Of a stretch of DNA of 40,990 nucleotides, positions 33,351 to 40,990 are shown piece by piece. Position 1 is the first letter of the stretch. Every line of letters starts with the position of its first letter. The position numbers were made by a program, and so were the translations under genes. Location of the stretch: positions 1-40,990 of the forward strand of contig JAKQKF010000060.1 of NCBI GenBank assembly GCA_029560815.1, in the 5' to 3' direction. This DNA is from a bacterium. GTDB lineage: Bacteria; KSB1; UBA2214. The notes beneath the pieces were generated by a model. The model saw nothing but the letters and a program-made list of their open reading frames with translations, did no database searches and was not told the origin of the DNA.

Positions 33351-34406
33351 CTAGCGCACGAACAACAGCCCGGTGCCGGTGAGCACAATGTTCAGCAGGG
33401 CCAGGGGGATCAACACCTTCCAGCCGATGCGCATCAGCTGGTCGAAACGGAATCTCGGGATGGTCCAGCGCACCCAGAGAAAGAAAAAGAGAAAAAAGCC
33501 GGTCTTGAGCGTAAAGGCAATGATCGAAAGCAGCACGCCCCAGATGCCGAGCGCCGCCTCATCGACCCAGGGGAAATCCCAGCCGCCGAAAAAGAGGGTG
33601 GTCAGAAGGGCGGCAGTGGTGATCAGCGCGATATACTCACCCATGAAAAACATCGCAAACTTCATCGAGCTGTACTCGGTGTGATACCCGCCGACGAGTT
33701 CGGGCTCGGACTCGGCCAGGTCGAAGGGCAGCCGGTTGGTCTCGGCGAAGGCGGCGACGAGAAAGGTGATGAAGGCCAGGGGCTGCAGAAAGACATTCCA
33801 GCGCGGCAGAAAGCCGAAGAGCAGGCCGCTCTGGTAATCGACGATGCTGCTCAGGCGCAGCGACCCGGTGATCATGACGATGCCGATGACCGACATGCCC
33901 AGCGCAAGCTCATAGCTGATCATCTGCGCCGAAGCGCGCAGGCCGCCGAGGAAGGGATACTTGCTGTTCGAGGCCCAGCCCCCGAGGACCACGCCGTAGA
34001 CCCCGAGCGAGACCAGGGCGAAGATGTAGAGAAAGCCGACGTTGAGGTCGACGATCTGCAGGGGCACGGTGTGGCCGAATAACTCCAGGGTGGCGCCAAA
34101 GGGAATGGCGGCAAAAGTCATCAGGGCCGGCACCAGAACCAGCACGGGAGCGAAGGTGTAGAGCCACTTGTCCGCACCGGACGGGACGACCTCCTCCTTG
34201 AAAAAGAACTTGATGCCGTCGGCGACCGCCTGGAAGAGCCCCGCCGGTCCCACACGGTTGGGGCCGAGGCGGTCCTGGATGAAAGCGCTGACGCGGCGTT
34301 CAGCCCACTCCATGATCATGAGGATGACCAGGTTGACCACGATGACGGCGAGGATCTTTAGCAAAAGGATGCCTATGTCGATCCAGGCAAATCCCAATTC
34401 GTTCAT
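33351..34406 (-). CDS. nuoH: NADH-quinone oxidoreductase subunit H
   Basis: The 351-residue NuoH anchors the peripheral arm and contributes the quinone tunnel. Motifs seen are RVSAFIQDRLGPNRVGPAGLFQ with the following AVADGIKFFFKEEVVP, GGWASNSKYPFLGGLRASAQM, and FAETNRLPFDLAESEPELVGGYHTEYSSMKFAMFFMGEY (about 240-279, read in parts), which holds the acidic quinone-site loop. Eight helices are expected. AAGGAACCGGT precedes the ATG, and the nuoG stop is 10 bases away. The gap to nuoI (102 bases) contains a GCCGGCG/CGCCGGC stem. Confidence 0.97.
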   Translation of the reverse strand: MNELGFAWIDIGILLLKILAVIVVNLVILMIMEWAERRVSAFIQDRLGPNRVGPAGLFQAVADGIKFFFKEEVVPSGADKWLYTFAPVLVLVPALMTFAAIPFGATLELFGHTVPLQIVDLNVGFLYIFALVSLGVYGVVLGGWASNSKYPFLGGLRASAQMISYELALGMSVIGIVMITGSLRLSSIVDYQSGLLFGFLPRWNVFLQPLAFITFLVAAFAETNRLPFDLAESEPELVGGYHTEYSSMKFAMFFMGEYIALITTAALLTTLFFGGWDFPWVDEAALGIWGVLLSIIAFTLKTGFFLFFFLWVRWTIPRFRFDQLMRIGWKVLIPLALLNIVLTGTGLLFVR

Positions 34407-34415
34407 ACCGGTTCC

Positions 34416-35975
34416 TTAGCTCAGTTGAACACCAACATCTGCAAGTTTGAAATAAGAGAGCCCCGCGCAAGCCGGAATACGGGCTGCGAGGTCATTGAAA
34501 ACATCGGCCGCGGTGACCGCCGTCACGGGCTGCTGCAGCAGCGCAGCCACGTCGGCCATGCTGCTCCAGGCCGGTTTGACTCCGGCGGGCGGCTGCAGTG
34601 CGGCGTGGATCCGTTGCAGGCGGCCCCCGGCGTTGACAAAGGTGCCCTCCTGCTCGCTGAAAGAGGTCATGGGCAGGGACACATCGGCCGCCCGGACCAG
34701 ATCGCCGGCAGCGACATCCCAAACCACCAGCATCTCAAGGCCGCTGAGGAGCTTCTTCTGCTCATCAGTCAGCTCGAGCGCGGCACCGCCGCCAAGCAGA
34801 AAGAGCGTCCGGATCTTTCCCTCCCGGATGCCCTGCCAGAGCTCCCGGTCGCTCTCCAGAACCAGCCGGGCGCCGCGGCGGTTGGGGCTTTTATCGGCAC
34901 GGATGGTGAAACCGCTCTTGTAAACAACCTCCTCCCCCTCCGGCGCCGGGGCGTGAAGAAAAACATTGCGCATGCCGAGGCCGTCGGCGAAGAGGCGGCG
35001 CAGCATAAAGTTGTCCTCGACCGTGGCCCAGGCCGATCCGCACAGGGCGGCCTCACCCAGACGCCCCTCTTTCTGCAGCGTGGCGATATGAGCGGCGATC
35101 GCCTCGCAGGCGGCTGCATGGCTGATCGCCTTCTGCTGTTTGTCCCGCGGCGCGGTCAAACGGTCGAGCTCCTCATAGCGGTGGTAAAGGTAGCGGCCGT
35201 CGTCGCAGATCCACTGCTGGTTGACCGCCCCGTTTTCGCGCGAGCGGATACGGTAGATACGGTTATCCTTGTGCTCGAGAAAAATATTGCAGCCGCTGCT
35301 GCAGCCCGGACAGATGCTCCGGGTGCGCTGGAGGTTCCAGACGCGGGCGTTGAAGAGGAAATCCTTGTCGATGAGGCAACCGACCGGGCAGATCTCGACG
35401 ACATTGCCCGCCATCTTGTGGGTCAGACCGCGGCCGGGAAAGACCGAGATGTCGCTGTGGTAGCCGCGGTTCTCGACGATGAGATAGGGCTCGCCGACGA
35501 CATCCTCGAAAAAACGCACGCAGCGGGTGCAGAGGACGCAGCGGTTGCGGTAGAGCAAAATGTTGCCCCCCAGATCCTTGACCGGACGCACCCGCTTCTC
35601 CTCCACCATGCGGCTGTGGGAAGAGCCGTATTTGAAGGTATAGTCCTGGAGCAGGCACTCGCCCGCCTTGTCGCAGATCGGGCAGTCGAGGGGATGGTTG
35701 ATGAGGAAGAACTCGAGCATGCTCCGGCGGGCATCCCTGACCTGTTCGGTCTGGGTATGGACCACCATCCCCTCCTTGACCTCGGTGGCGCAGGAGAGGA
35801 CCAGTTTGGGGCTGCCCTCCAGCTCGACCAGGCACATGCGGCAGCTGCCGGCGATGGTCAGGGCCGGATGGTAGCAGTAATGGGGGATCTCGATGCCATG
35901 GGCTAGTGCCGCCTTGAGGATGGTCGTGCCGGCATCGACGGTGATCTCTTTTCCATCTATCTTGATAGTGGGCAT
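34416..35975 (-). CDS. nuoG: NADH-quinone oxidoreductase subunit G
   Basis: This iron-sulfur subunit of the NADH module has 519 residues, far shorter than E. coli NuoG (about 900) because the molybdopterin-like domain is truncated. Clusters are visible in order. N1b is in HYCYHPALTIAGSCRMCLVE plus a later SC. N5 is in HPLDCPICDKAGEC. N4 is in NRCVLCTRCVRFFED with EICPVGC. N7 is in CPGCSSGC followed after exactly 27 residues by C. The N7 motif CxxCxxxCx27C occurs only in a subset of complex I enzymes, including E. coli and Thermus. The remainder (about 235-519) is a shortened molybdopterin-oxidoreductase-like region. The SD is weak. It lies 10 bases upstream of nuoH. Confidence 0.95.
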   Translation of the reverse strand: MPTIKIDGKEITVDAGTTILKAALAHGIEIPHYCYHPALTIAGSCRMCLVELEGSPKLVLSCATEVKEGMVVHTQTEQVRDARRSMLEFFLINHPLDCPICDKAGECLLQDYTFKYGSSHSRMVEEKRVRPVKDLGGNILLYRNRCVLCTRCVRFFEDVVGEPYLIVENRGYHSDISVFPGRGLTHKMAGNVVEICPVGCLIDKDFLFNARVWNLQRTRSICPGCSSGCNIFLEHKDNRIYRIRSRENGAVNQQWICDDGRYLYHRYEELDRLTAPRDKQQKAISHAAACEAIAAHIATLQKEGRLGEAALCGSAWATVEDNFMLRRLFADGLGMRNVFLHAPAPEGEEVVYKSGFTIRADKSPNRRGARLVLESDRELWQGIREGKIRTLFLLGGGAALELTDEQKKLLSGLEMLVVWDVAAGDLVRAADVSLPMTSFSEQEGTFVNAGGRLQRIHAALQPPAGVKPAWSSMADVAALLQQPVTAVTAADVFNDLAARIPACAGLSYFKLADVGVQLS

Positions 35976-36005
35976 GGGTTCATTCTGCTGGTTAGTGGGA
36001 TTCCT

Positions 36006-37277
36006 TTAGCGCCGCTGCGGACAACGGCCGAGTTCGGCATGAGCCGCGAACTCGTCGCGAAACTGTTTGAGAAAACTCGCCGCCGGCATGGCTGCGGCAT
36101 CACCAAGCGGACAGATCGTGCGAAAATTGATATGACGGGCGATATCCTCCAGAAGGGGCAGGTCTTCGGGGCGGCCTCCGCCCATCTCGAGGCGCTTGAG
36201 GATCTTGACCATCCAGGTCGTCCCCTCGCGGCAGGGGGTGCATTGGCCGCAGGACTCATGGGCGTAAAAGCGCTCAAGGTTGTAGAGAGCGTTGACCATG
36301 CAGGTATCCTCGTCCATGATGATCACGCCGGCGGAACCGAGCATGGAGCCGGCCGCGGCCAGCGACTCGTAATCCATGCTGACGTCGATCTGGTCGGCCT
36401 TGAGCACCGGTACCGAGGAGCCCCCGGGGATGACCGCCTTTAATTTTTTGCCGCCGCGGATGCCCCCACAGTCATCGAAGATCAGCTCCTTGAGGTTCTT
36501 GCCCATGGGAAATTCATAGAGCCCGGGCCGTTTGACGTGGCCGCTGACGCAGTAAAGTTTGGGGCCGGTGTTCTTGGGATTGGGCCCGATGGCGGCGAAC
36601 CACTCGGCGCCATGGTTGAAGATCAGCGGCAGATTGGCGAGGGTCTCGACGTTATTGACCACAGTCGGGCTCTTGAAGGCGCCGACGACCGCCGGAAAGG
36701 GGGGTTTCAGGCGCGGCCAGCCGCGCTTGCCCTCGAGCGATTCGAGCAGGCCGGTCTCCTCGCCGCAGATGTAGGCGCCGGCGCCGCGATGGACAGTCAC
36801 CTGCAGATCGTAGCCGCTGCCGAGGATATTCCTGCCGAGCAGATTCTTCGCCTCCGCCTCGGCGATAGCCTCCTCCAGCACCTGGGCGCCATGGACGAAT
36901 TCGCCGCGGATGTAGATGTAGGCGCTGTGGGCATCGATGGCGAATGAGGCGATGGCGATGCCCTCGAGGAGCATGTGGGGCTCGTGCTCGATCAGATAGC
37001 GGTCCTTGAAGGTGCCGGGCTCGGACTCGTCCGCGTTGCAGACCAGATATTTCGGCTTTTCCGAATCGCGCGGCACAAAGCTCCATTTCATGCCGGTTGG
37101 GAAACCCGCGCCGCCGCGGCCGCGTAGTCCCGACTTTTTAACCTCTTCGATGACGTCGGCCGGCTGCCACTGCCTGACCACCTTCTGCCAGGCCGAATAG
37201 CCCTGCGCGGTGAGATAAAAGTCCAGGCTCTTCGATTCCGGCTTGCCAATGTTGTGGAGGAAATATTGCTCGCTCAT
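36006..37277 (-). CDS. nuoF: NADH-quinone oxidoreductase subunit F
   Basis: NuoF is the 51-kDa subunit that oxidises NADH through FMN. The 423-residue protein has the NADH/FMN-binding motifs GLRGRGGAGFPTGMKWSFVP and CNADESEPGTFKDRYLIEHEP, then GAGAYICGEETGLLESLEG. The N3 cluster ligands are in ESCGQCTPCREGT plus the distant Cys in FRTICPLGDAAA. It begins MSEQYFLHNIGKPESKSLDF and ends with an arginine-rich CPQRR. Its presence, with NuoE and NuoG, shows that this complex I uses NADH rather than ferredoxin or F420. Confidence 0.97.
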   Translation of the reverse strand: MSEQYFLHNIGKPESKSLDFYLTAQGYSAWQKVVRQWQPADVIEEVKKSGLRGRGGAGFPTGMKWSFVPRDSEKPKYLVCNADESEPGTFKDRYLIEHEPHMLLEGIAIASFAIDAHSAYIYIRGEFVHGAQVLEEAIAEAEAKNLLGRNILGSGYDLQVTVHRGAGAYICGEETGLLESLEGKRGWPRLKPPFPAVVGAFKSPTVVNNVETLANLPLIFNHGAEWFAAIGPNPKNTGPKLYCVSGHVKRPGLYEFPMGKNLKELIFDDCGGIRGGKKLKAVIPGGSSVPVLKADQIDVSMDYESLAAAGSMLGSAGVIIMDEDTCMVNALYNLERFYAHESCGQCTPCREGTTWMVKILKRLEMGGGRPEDLPLLEDIARHINFRTICPLGDAAAMPAASFLKQFRDEFAAHAELGRCPQRR

Positions 37278-37296
37278 GCGCCTCTATCCTGCTAAA

Positions 37297-37770
37297 TCAG
37301 GGCAAATTCGCCAAAATGGCGTCGATTTTCTCGACGGTAAGATTCTCGTAATAATCGTCGTTGATCTGCATCACCGGGGCGGTGCCACAGGAGCCCAGGC
37401 ACTCCACCTTTTTAAGGGTGAATTTCCTGTCAGGCGTGGTCTCACCCACCCTGATTCCCAGCTTTTTCTCGAGGTGGTCGACCAGCGATTCGGCACCGAG
37501 CAGGGCGCAGGAAAGGGTGGCGCAGACCTGGATGGTATAGCGTCCCTCCTCCTGGCGCGGATAGAGGGTGTAAAAGGAGACCACATCCATGACCTGGAGC
37601 GGGGAGAGCCCGAGCAGACCGGCGATGTATTCCATCACCTCCGGTGTGATGGTCTTGAACTCGGATCTGGCGATGTGGAGTACCTGGAGGAGCGCCGCCT
37701 CCTTGTCGGGATAGTGGCCGAGAAGTTTTTCAACTCTCTTCAGGGCCGTTTCGCTGAAAGCTATGCTCAT
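37297..37770 (-). CDS. nuoE: NADH-quinone oxidoreductase subunit E
   Basis: This is the 157-residue thioredoxin-fold subunit with [2Fe-2S] cluster N1a. Ligands are in CATLSCALLG (C-x4-C) and in VECLGSCGTAPVMQIN (C-x3-C). The N-terminal helical region contains DKEAALLQVLHIARSEF and VMDVVSFYTLYPRQEEGRYTI, typical of the 24-kDa family. AGGA precedes the ATG. nuoF follows after 19 bases, while a 115-base GC-rich gap separates it from nuoD upstream. Confidence 0.97.
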   Translation of the reverse strand: MSIAFSETALKRVEKLLGHYPDKEAALLQVLHIARSEFKTITPEVMEYIAGLLGLSPLQVMDVVSFYTLYPRQEEGRYTIQVCATLSCALLGAESLVDHLEKKLGIRVGETTPDRKFTLKKVECLGSCGTAPVMQINDDYYENLTVEKIDAILANLP

Positions 37771-37885
37771 CTCTGATCGTCCTGCGGGCCTTGGGCCCGG
37801 TTAAAAAGTTCGTCGGGAGGAGTGTCTTCGCCCCGTCGGCCAGGGCAGCGCCGGGGCCGCAGGTGCGCCCGGGCGGTGCCGGCAT

Positions 37886-39130
37886 TTAACGGTCGAGCTC
37901 GCCTGCGATGATATTCAGACTGCTGAGGATGGCCACGGTATCGGAGAGCAGGCGGCCGCGCAGCAGGCTGGGGATGATCTGGAAATTATAGAAAGAGGGG
38001 GGCCGCACGCGGAACCGGTAGGGGCCGTTGCCCTCGTTGCTGATGACGTGATAGCCGAGTTCGCCGTTTGGACCCTCGGTGGGGATATAGGCCTCCCCGC
38101 GGGGGGCGCGGGCACCGCGGTTGAGCATGATGATCTCGAACTGGTGGATCAGACCTTCGATCGAGCCGTAGACGGCATCCTTGTGCGGCAGGGTCACTTT
38201 GGTGTCCGAATCGGCGAAGAGTTCGCCCTCCGGAAAGCCGGCGATCGCCTGGCGGATGATGCTGACCGACTGGCGCATCTCCTCGAGACGCACCATGTAG
38301 CGGTCCCAGACATCGCCGGTGCTGCCGACGGGGATATCGAAATCAAAATCTTCATAGCCGGAATAGGGCGACGCCTTGCGCAGATCGAAGGGGACGCCGC
38401 TGCCGCGCAGGCAGGGCCCGGTGATGCCGTAATCGGCCGCCGCTGCGGGGGTGATGATGCCGACCTCCCGGGTCCGGCCGATATAGATCGAATTGTGGGA
38501 AAGGAGCCGGTCCACTTCATCGATGGTCTTGAGCAGGCCGTCGCAGACGGCGAGCGTGCGCGGCAGGAAATCCGCGGGGATGTCGCGGTCGCGGGCGAAG
38601 CCGCCGACACGGGCATAGCTGACGGTAAGACGGGTGCCGGTGAGCAGCTCGTAGAGGTTGTAGATATTCTCGCGCTCACGGATCAGATAGAGCAGGGCTG
38701 TGAAGGCTCCAAGGTCCATGGCGTGAGTGCCGATGCAGACGGCATGATCCATGATGCGGCCGAGTTCGGTGAGGATGACGCGGAGATACTGCGCCCGCTT
38801 GCTCACCTCGATGCCGAAGAGTTTCTCGACCGACAGGATGTAGGCGAGGTTGTTGTTGAAGGGCGAGACGTAATTCATCCGGTCGGTGATGGTGACGACC
38901 TGATTGTAGGTGCGGTACTCGCCGAGCTTTTCAAAACCGTGGTGGAGGTAGCCGATTTCAGGGACGCAGTCGATGATGCGCTCGCCGTCGAGTTCGAGCA
39001 CCAGCCGCAGGGTGCCGTGCGTGGCGGGATGGGAGGGCCCGAAGTTGAGAAAGAGCCGCTCCTCCTGGGGCTGGTAGACGAACTCGTGGAAATCGGTCTC
39101 TAGGTAGAAGTTCTCGTTATTGGTATCCAT
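37886..39130 (-). CDS. nuoD: NADH-quinone oxidoreductase subunit D
   Basis: The 49-kDa subunit forms the quinone site together with NuoB and NuoH. The 414-residue product includes LFLNFGPSHPATHGTLRLVLELDGE (residues about 25-49, two parts), where the HPATHG loop carries the quinone-contacting His. It also has GYLHHGFEKLGEYRTYNQ and ends YNFQIIPSLLRGRLLSDTVAI, LSSLNIIAGELDR, the conserved C-terminal Arg. The ATG at 39130 (GGGAAG upstream) is preferred over a TTG 21 bases earlier. C and D are separate genes, not fused as in E. coli. Confidence 0.97.
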   Translation of the reverse strand: MDTNNENFYLETDFHEFVYQPQEERLFLNFGPSHPATHGTLRLVLELDGERIIDCVPEIGYLHHGFEKLGEYRTYNQVVTITDRMNYVSPFNNNLAYILSVEKLFGIEVSKRAQYLRVILTELGRIMDHAVCIGTHAMDLGAFTALLYLIRERENIYNLYELLTGTRLTVSYARVGGFARDRDIPADFLPRTLAVCDGLLKTIDEVDRLLSHNSIYIGRTREVGIITPAAAADYGITGPCLRGSGVPFDLRKASPYSGYEDFDFDIPVGSTGDVWDRYMVRLEEMRQSVSIIRQAIAGFPEGELFADSDTKVTLPHKDAVYGSIEGLIHQFEIIMLNRGARAPRGEAYIPTEGPNGELGYHVISNEGNGPYRFRVRPPSFYNFQIIPSLLRGRLLSDTVAILSSLNIIAGELDR

Positions 39131-39162
39131 GCTCTTCCCGGTGGTTGTCAATCCGCACCTCT

Positions 39163-39675
39163 TTACTTCGTCTTGGGATTTTCTATCCTGGTAAAATTTT
39201 CGCGATAGCCAATGCCCTGGAGAGGAAAATCCTTGCGCAGGGGGAATCCGCTGAAATCATCCGGACAGAGGATGCGGGTCATGTTCGGATGGCCGGTGAA
39301 GGTGATGCCATACATGTCGTGGACCTCGCGCTCGGCCCAGTTGGCCGCGGCCCAGAGCGGGACGGCACTGGCGAGGTGCGGATCCTGCTCGGGGACCGGG
39401 ACGCGCACACGCAGGCGGTGGTTGTGGCCGGAACTGTAGAGCTGATAGATCACCCCATAGCGCTCCCTCCCCCCCATCTCCAGATAGTCAACCCCGAAGA
39501 GATCCATGAGAAAATCGTACGCCAGGTCCGCGTTCTCCTTGAGGAACCTGAGCAGTTCGATATGATCATCGCGGCTGGTGGTGAGGGCCAGCTGCCCGCA
39601 CTCCTCCTCAGCGGCGAGTATCCTGTCGCCGAAGCGGGCGAGGAGCTGATCCCTGATTTCCTGATTGGTGGCCAT
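39163..39675 (-). CDS. nuoC: NADH-quinone oxidoreductase subunit C
   Basis: The 170-residue 30-kDa subunit of the hydrogenase-like module carries the family signature ANWAEREVHDMYGITFTGHP and ends CPDDFSGFPLRKDFPLQG plus a short tail. The N-terminal half has DLFGVDYLEMGGRERYGVIYQL. It binds no cofactor. AGGACGTT is upstream of the ATG. nuoB lies 32 bases upstream and nuoD 32 bases downstream. Confidence 0.97.
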   Translation of the reverse strand: MATNQEIRDQLLARFGDRILAAEEECGQLALTTSRDDHIELLRFLKENADLAYDFLMDLFGVDYLEMGGRERYGVIYQLYSSGHNHRLRVRVPVPEQDPHLASAVPLWAAANWAEREVHDMYGITFTGHPNMTRILCPDDFSGFPLRKDFPLQGIGYRENFTRIENPKTK

Positions 39676-39707
39676 AACGTCCTGTTCCGGAATGGGTTAC
39701 AAAGCGA

Positions 39708-40187
39708 TCAACGGTACTCGCTCGACCGTTCCTGTTGGATTTTCTGCTGGAGCTTCATCACGGCGTCGATCACCGTCTCGGGACGCGGCGGGCAGCCCGG
39801 CACATAGGCGTCCACCGGAATAAAATTGTCGATGCCCTGGATGGTCGAATAGGTATCGAAAACCCCGCCCGAGGAGGCGCAGGCCCCCATGGAAATGACC
39901 CATTTGGGATCGGGCATCTGACGGTAGATCTGCTGCAGGATGTGCATCATCTTGATATTGACGCGCCCCGAAACGATGAGAAGATCGGATTGGCGCGGGG
40001 AAAAACGCATCGCCTCGGCGCCGAATCGGCCCATGTCGTATTTGGGGCCGAGGACGCACATGAACTCGATCGCGCAGCAGGCGGTGCCGAAGGGCATGGG
40101 CCAGAGCGAGTTCTTGCGGCCCCAGTTGATCACGGCATCGAGGGTGGTGGTGATGATGCCATCACCCAGCTTGCTCTCTATTCCCAT
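39708..40187 (-). CDS. nuoB: NADH-quinone oxidoreductase subunit B
   Basis: The 159-residue PSST subunit holds terminal cluster N2, which reduces quinone. N2 ligands are visible as the tandem cysteines of TACCAIEFM, the Cys in [10 protein letters not shown] and that in [29 protein letters not shown] begins the family core. AGGAG lies seven bases upstream of the ATG. The first ten bases of nuoB overlap the end of nuoA, indicating coupling. Confidence 0.98.
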   Translation of the reverse strand: MGIESKLGDGIITTTLDAVINWGRKNSLWPMPFGTACCAIEFMCVLGPKYDMGRFGAEAMRFSPRQSDLLIVSGRVNIKMMHILQQIYRQMPDPKWVISMGACASSGGVFDTYSTIQGIDNFIPVDAYVPGCPPRPETVIDAVMKLQQKIQQERSSEYR

Positions 40188-40543
40188 TCCAGGGCTCCTT
40201 TTTTCCAGGCGTACACATAGCCGACCAGCAGCAGACCGATGAAGAGCAGCATCTCCCAGAAGATAAAACTGCCAAGGGAGAGATACTGCCGGTAGACTAC
40301 CGCCCAGGGGTAGAAGAAAACCAGCTCGATATCGAAAAGGACAAAGAGCATGGCGATGATGTAGAAACGGATGGAAAAACGGACGCGCGGGCTGCCGACC
40401 GGAATCTTGCCCGATTCGTAGGTTGACAGTTTGACAGGATTGGGACGGCTGGGTCCAAAGAGGTTGGTGAGAATGAGAATGGCGACGCCAAGTATCGCTG
40501 AGACCGCGAAGAGGAGCAGGATCGGCAATAGGTCATGAAGCAT
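40178..40543 (-). CDS. nuoA: NADH-quinone oxidoreductase subunit A
   Basis: NuoA is the three-helix membrane subunit next to NuoH. The 121-residue product carries [21 protein letters not shown] (the conserved surface loop) and [21 protein letters not shown], in which the acidic residues of TM2 are typical. It ends in [15 protein letters not shown]. It is the first gene of the minus-strand nuo operon, with GAGAGGC before the ATG and a candidate promoter about 110 bases further upstream. Confidence 0.97.
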   Translation of the reverse strand: MLHDLLPILLLFAVSAILGVAILILTNLFGPSRPNPVKLSTYESGKIPVGSPRVRFSIRFYIIAMLFVLFDIELVFFYPWAVVYRQYLSLGSFIFWEMLLFIGLLLVGYVYAWKKGALEWE

Positions 40544-40651
40544 GCGATGCCTCTCGTTTATGGCTGATCACGATTGCGGGGAGGCCCAACCGCGCGGGGA
40601 GCGCGGGCCGGACGATTCAGGAGGTGAGCCATCCCCGGTACTGGAACCAAA

Positions 40652-40680
40652 TAAAATAAGCCGATGAATTTCAAAAAGCA
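40652..40680 (-). promoter_or_regulatory. candidate promoter of the nuo operon
   Basis: On the minus strand TTGCTT (40680-40675), a 17-base spacer and TATTTT (40657-40652) lie in an AT-rich patch within otherwise GC-rich DNA, 109 bases before nuoA. The hexamers match 3/6 and 4/6. It is the best candidate in the gap. Confidence 0.45.
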
Positions 40681-40725
40681 AGCGAATTATTTGGCGGCCC
40701 GTCCTCAACCACTCTTCCAGCTTCA

Positions 40726-40811
40726 GCCCGCCGGGCGGTTCGCCGGCATGCGCTGGCGAGGGATTCGTGCACCCGCATCCGCCGCTCTTCCCGGTGTGGC
40801 CCGCCGGGCGG
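40726..40811. repeat. pair of 13-base direct repeats upstream of nuoA
   Basis: GCCCGCCGGGCGG occurs at 40726-40738 and again at 40799-40811, 73 bases apart. Each copy is itself nearly palindromic, and both lie upstream of the candidate nuo promoter. They could be protein-binding sites or local GC-rich duplications. This 447-base end segment has no gene I can support. Confidence 0.45.
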
Positions 40812-40876
40812 GCTATCACATGCCGGAATGCTGAGCAGGGTCAATCAGAAAAAAATGAAAATAATTCAGAAAATGC

Positions 40877-40905
40877 TTGCTTTTTTATTGAAAAGATTGT
40901 ATTAT
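40877..40905 (+). promoter_or_regulatory. candidate rightward promoter at the window edge
   Basis: TTGCTT (40877-40882), 17 bases and TATTAT (40900-40905, with an overlapping TATAAT at 40903-40908) lie in a strongly AT-rich stretch. A 23-codon ORF starts at 40918 (MYAFARLPYSVTEFVREQ...) and stops at 40987, but has no ribosome binding site. The promoter probably serves a gene beyond the window. Confidence 0.4.
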
Positions 40906-40990
40906 AATATATCAAAAATGTACGCTTTTGCGCGCCTTCCATATTCGGTGACGGAGTTTGTTAGAGAACAGATCCAAAGAATCGTGTAGA

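Noticed and set aside
40568..40819. 83-codon minus-strand frame upstream of nuoA
   Set aside because: It has a GTG start with no SD, a Gly/Pro/Ser-rich low-complexity product, and it spans the candidate nuo promoter.
1..40990. CRISPR arrays, tRNA or rRNA genes, insertion sequences, prophage
   Set aside because: No regularly spaced repeats, no transposase or integrase frames, and no structured RNA genes were recognised on reading both strands.

Overview
This is a GC-rich bacterial window dominated by two conserved metabolic operons, with an envelope-related accessory region between them. Two large secreted proteins end in a C-terminal sorting module with an NPFNP motif, and a full 14-gene complex I and cimA-based isoleucine synthesis are present. 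Together these suggest a Gram-negative (diderm) member of the FCB superphylum, such as a KSB1- or Calditrichota-like lineage. That placement is inference; no rRNA or other phylogenetic marker is present. Three promoters have near-consensus TTGACA/TATATT-type hexamers with 16-17 bp spacers, rather than the TTTG/TAnnTTTG elements known from Bacteroidota, which argues against a true Bacteroidota.

Region 1 (1-14070) is a branched-chain amino acid cluster in two divergent arms. Leftward run a lactonase-family lipoprotein gene, ilvD, leuC, leuD and a partial DUF2959 lipoprotein gene with an apparent frameshift in its signal peptide. Rightward run ilvB, ilvN, ilvC, leuA, leuB and cimA. All steps from pyruvate to 2-ketoisovalerate and 2-ketoisocaproate are encoded. 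CimA (pyruvate to citramalate) sharing LeuCD and LeuB would supply 2-ketobutyrate for isoleucine. The final transaminase (ilvE) and threonine deaminase (ilvA) are not in the window. The rightward arm is preceded by a strong promoter, a 53-residue leader ORF ending in a Leu/Ile run, and mutually exclusive hairpins. This is a complete classical transcription attenuator, and no annotation by ORF length alone would show it. Two imperfect inverted repeats of similar sequence type sit in the ilvN-ilvC and leuB-cimA gaps.

Region 2 (14092-21869) holds a Blc-type lipocalin, an L-lysine-dehydrogenase-like oxidoreductase and a small membrane protein. It then has a five-gene locus: outer-membrane barrel-like protein, LolD-like ATPase, two LolC/E-like permeases and a LolA-like lipoprotein-sorting protein. 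The last five look like a dedicated trans-envelope lipid or lipoprotein transport system.

Region 3 (21945-26221) is a tandem pair of large secreted paralogues with VIT-like and degenerate vWA-like domains and C-terminal sorting domains. They are separated from the next operon by about 440 bp without a supported gene.

Region 4 (26661-40543) is a complete nuoA-N operon on the minus strand, encoding proton-pumping NADH:quinone oxidoreductase including the NADH-dehydrogenase module (E, F, G). A candidate promoter lies upstream of nuoA. The right edge carries a possible rightward promoter for a gene beyond the window.
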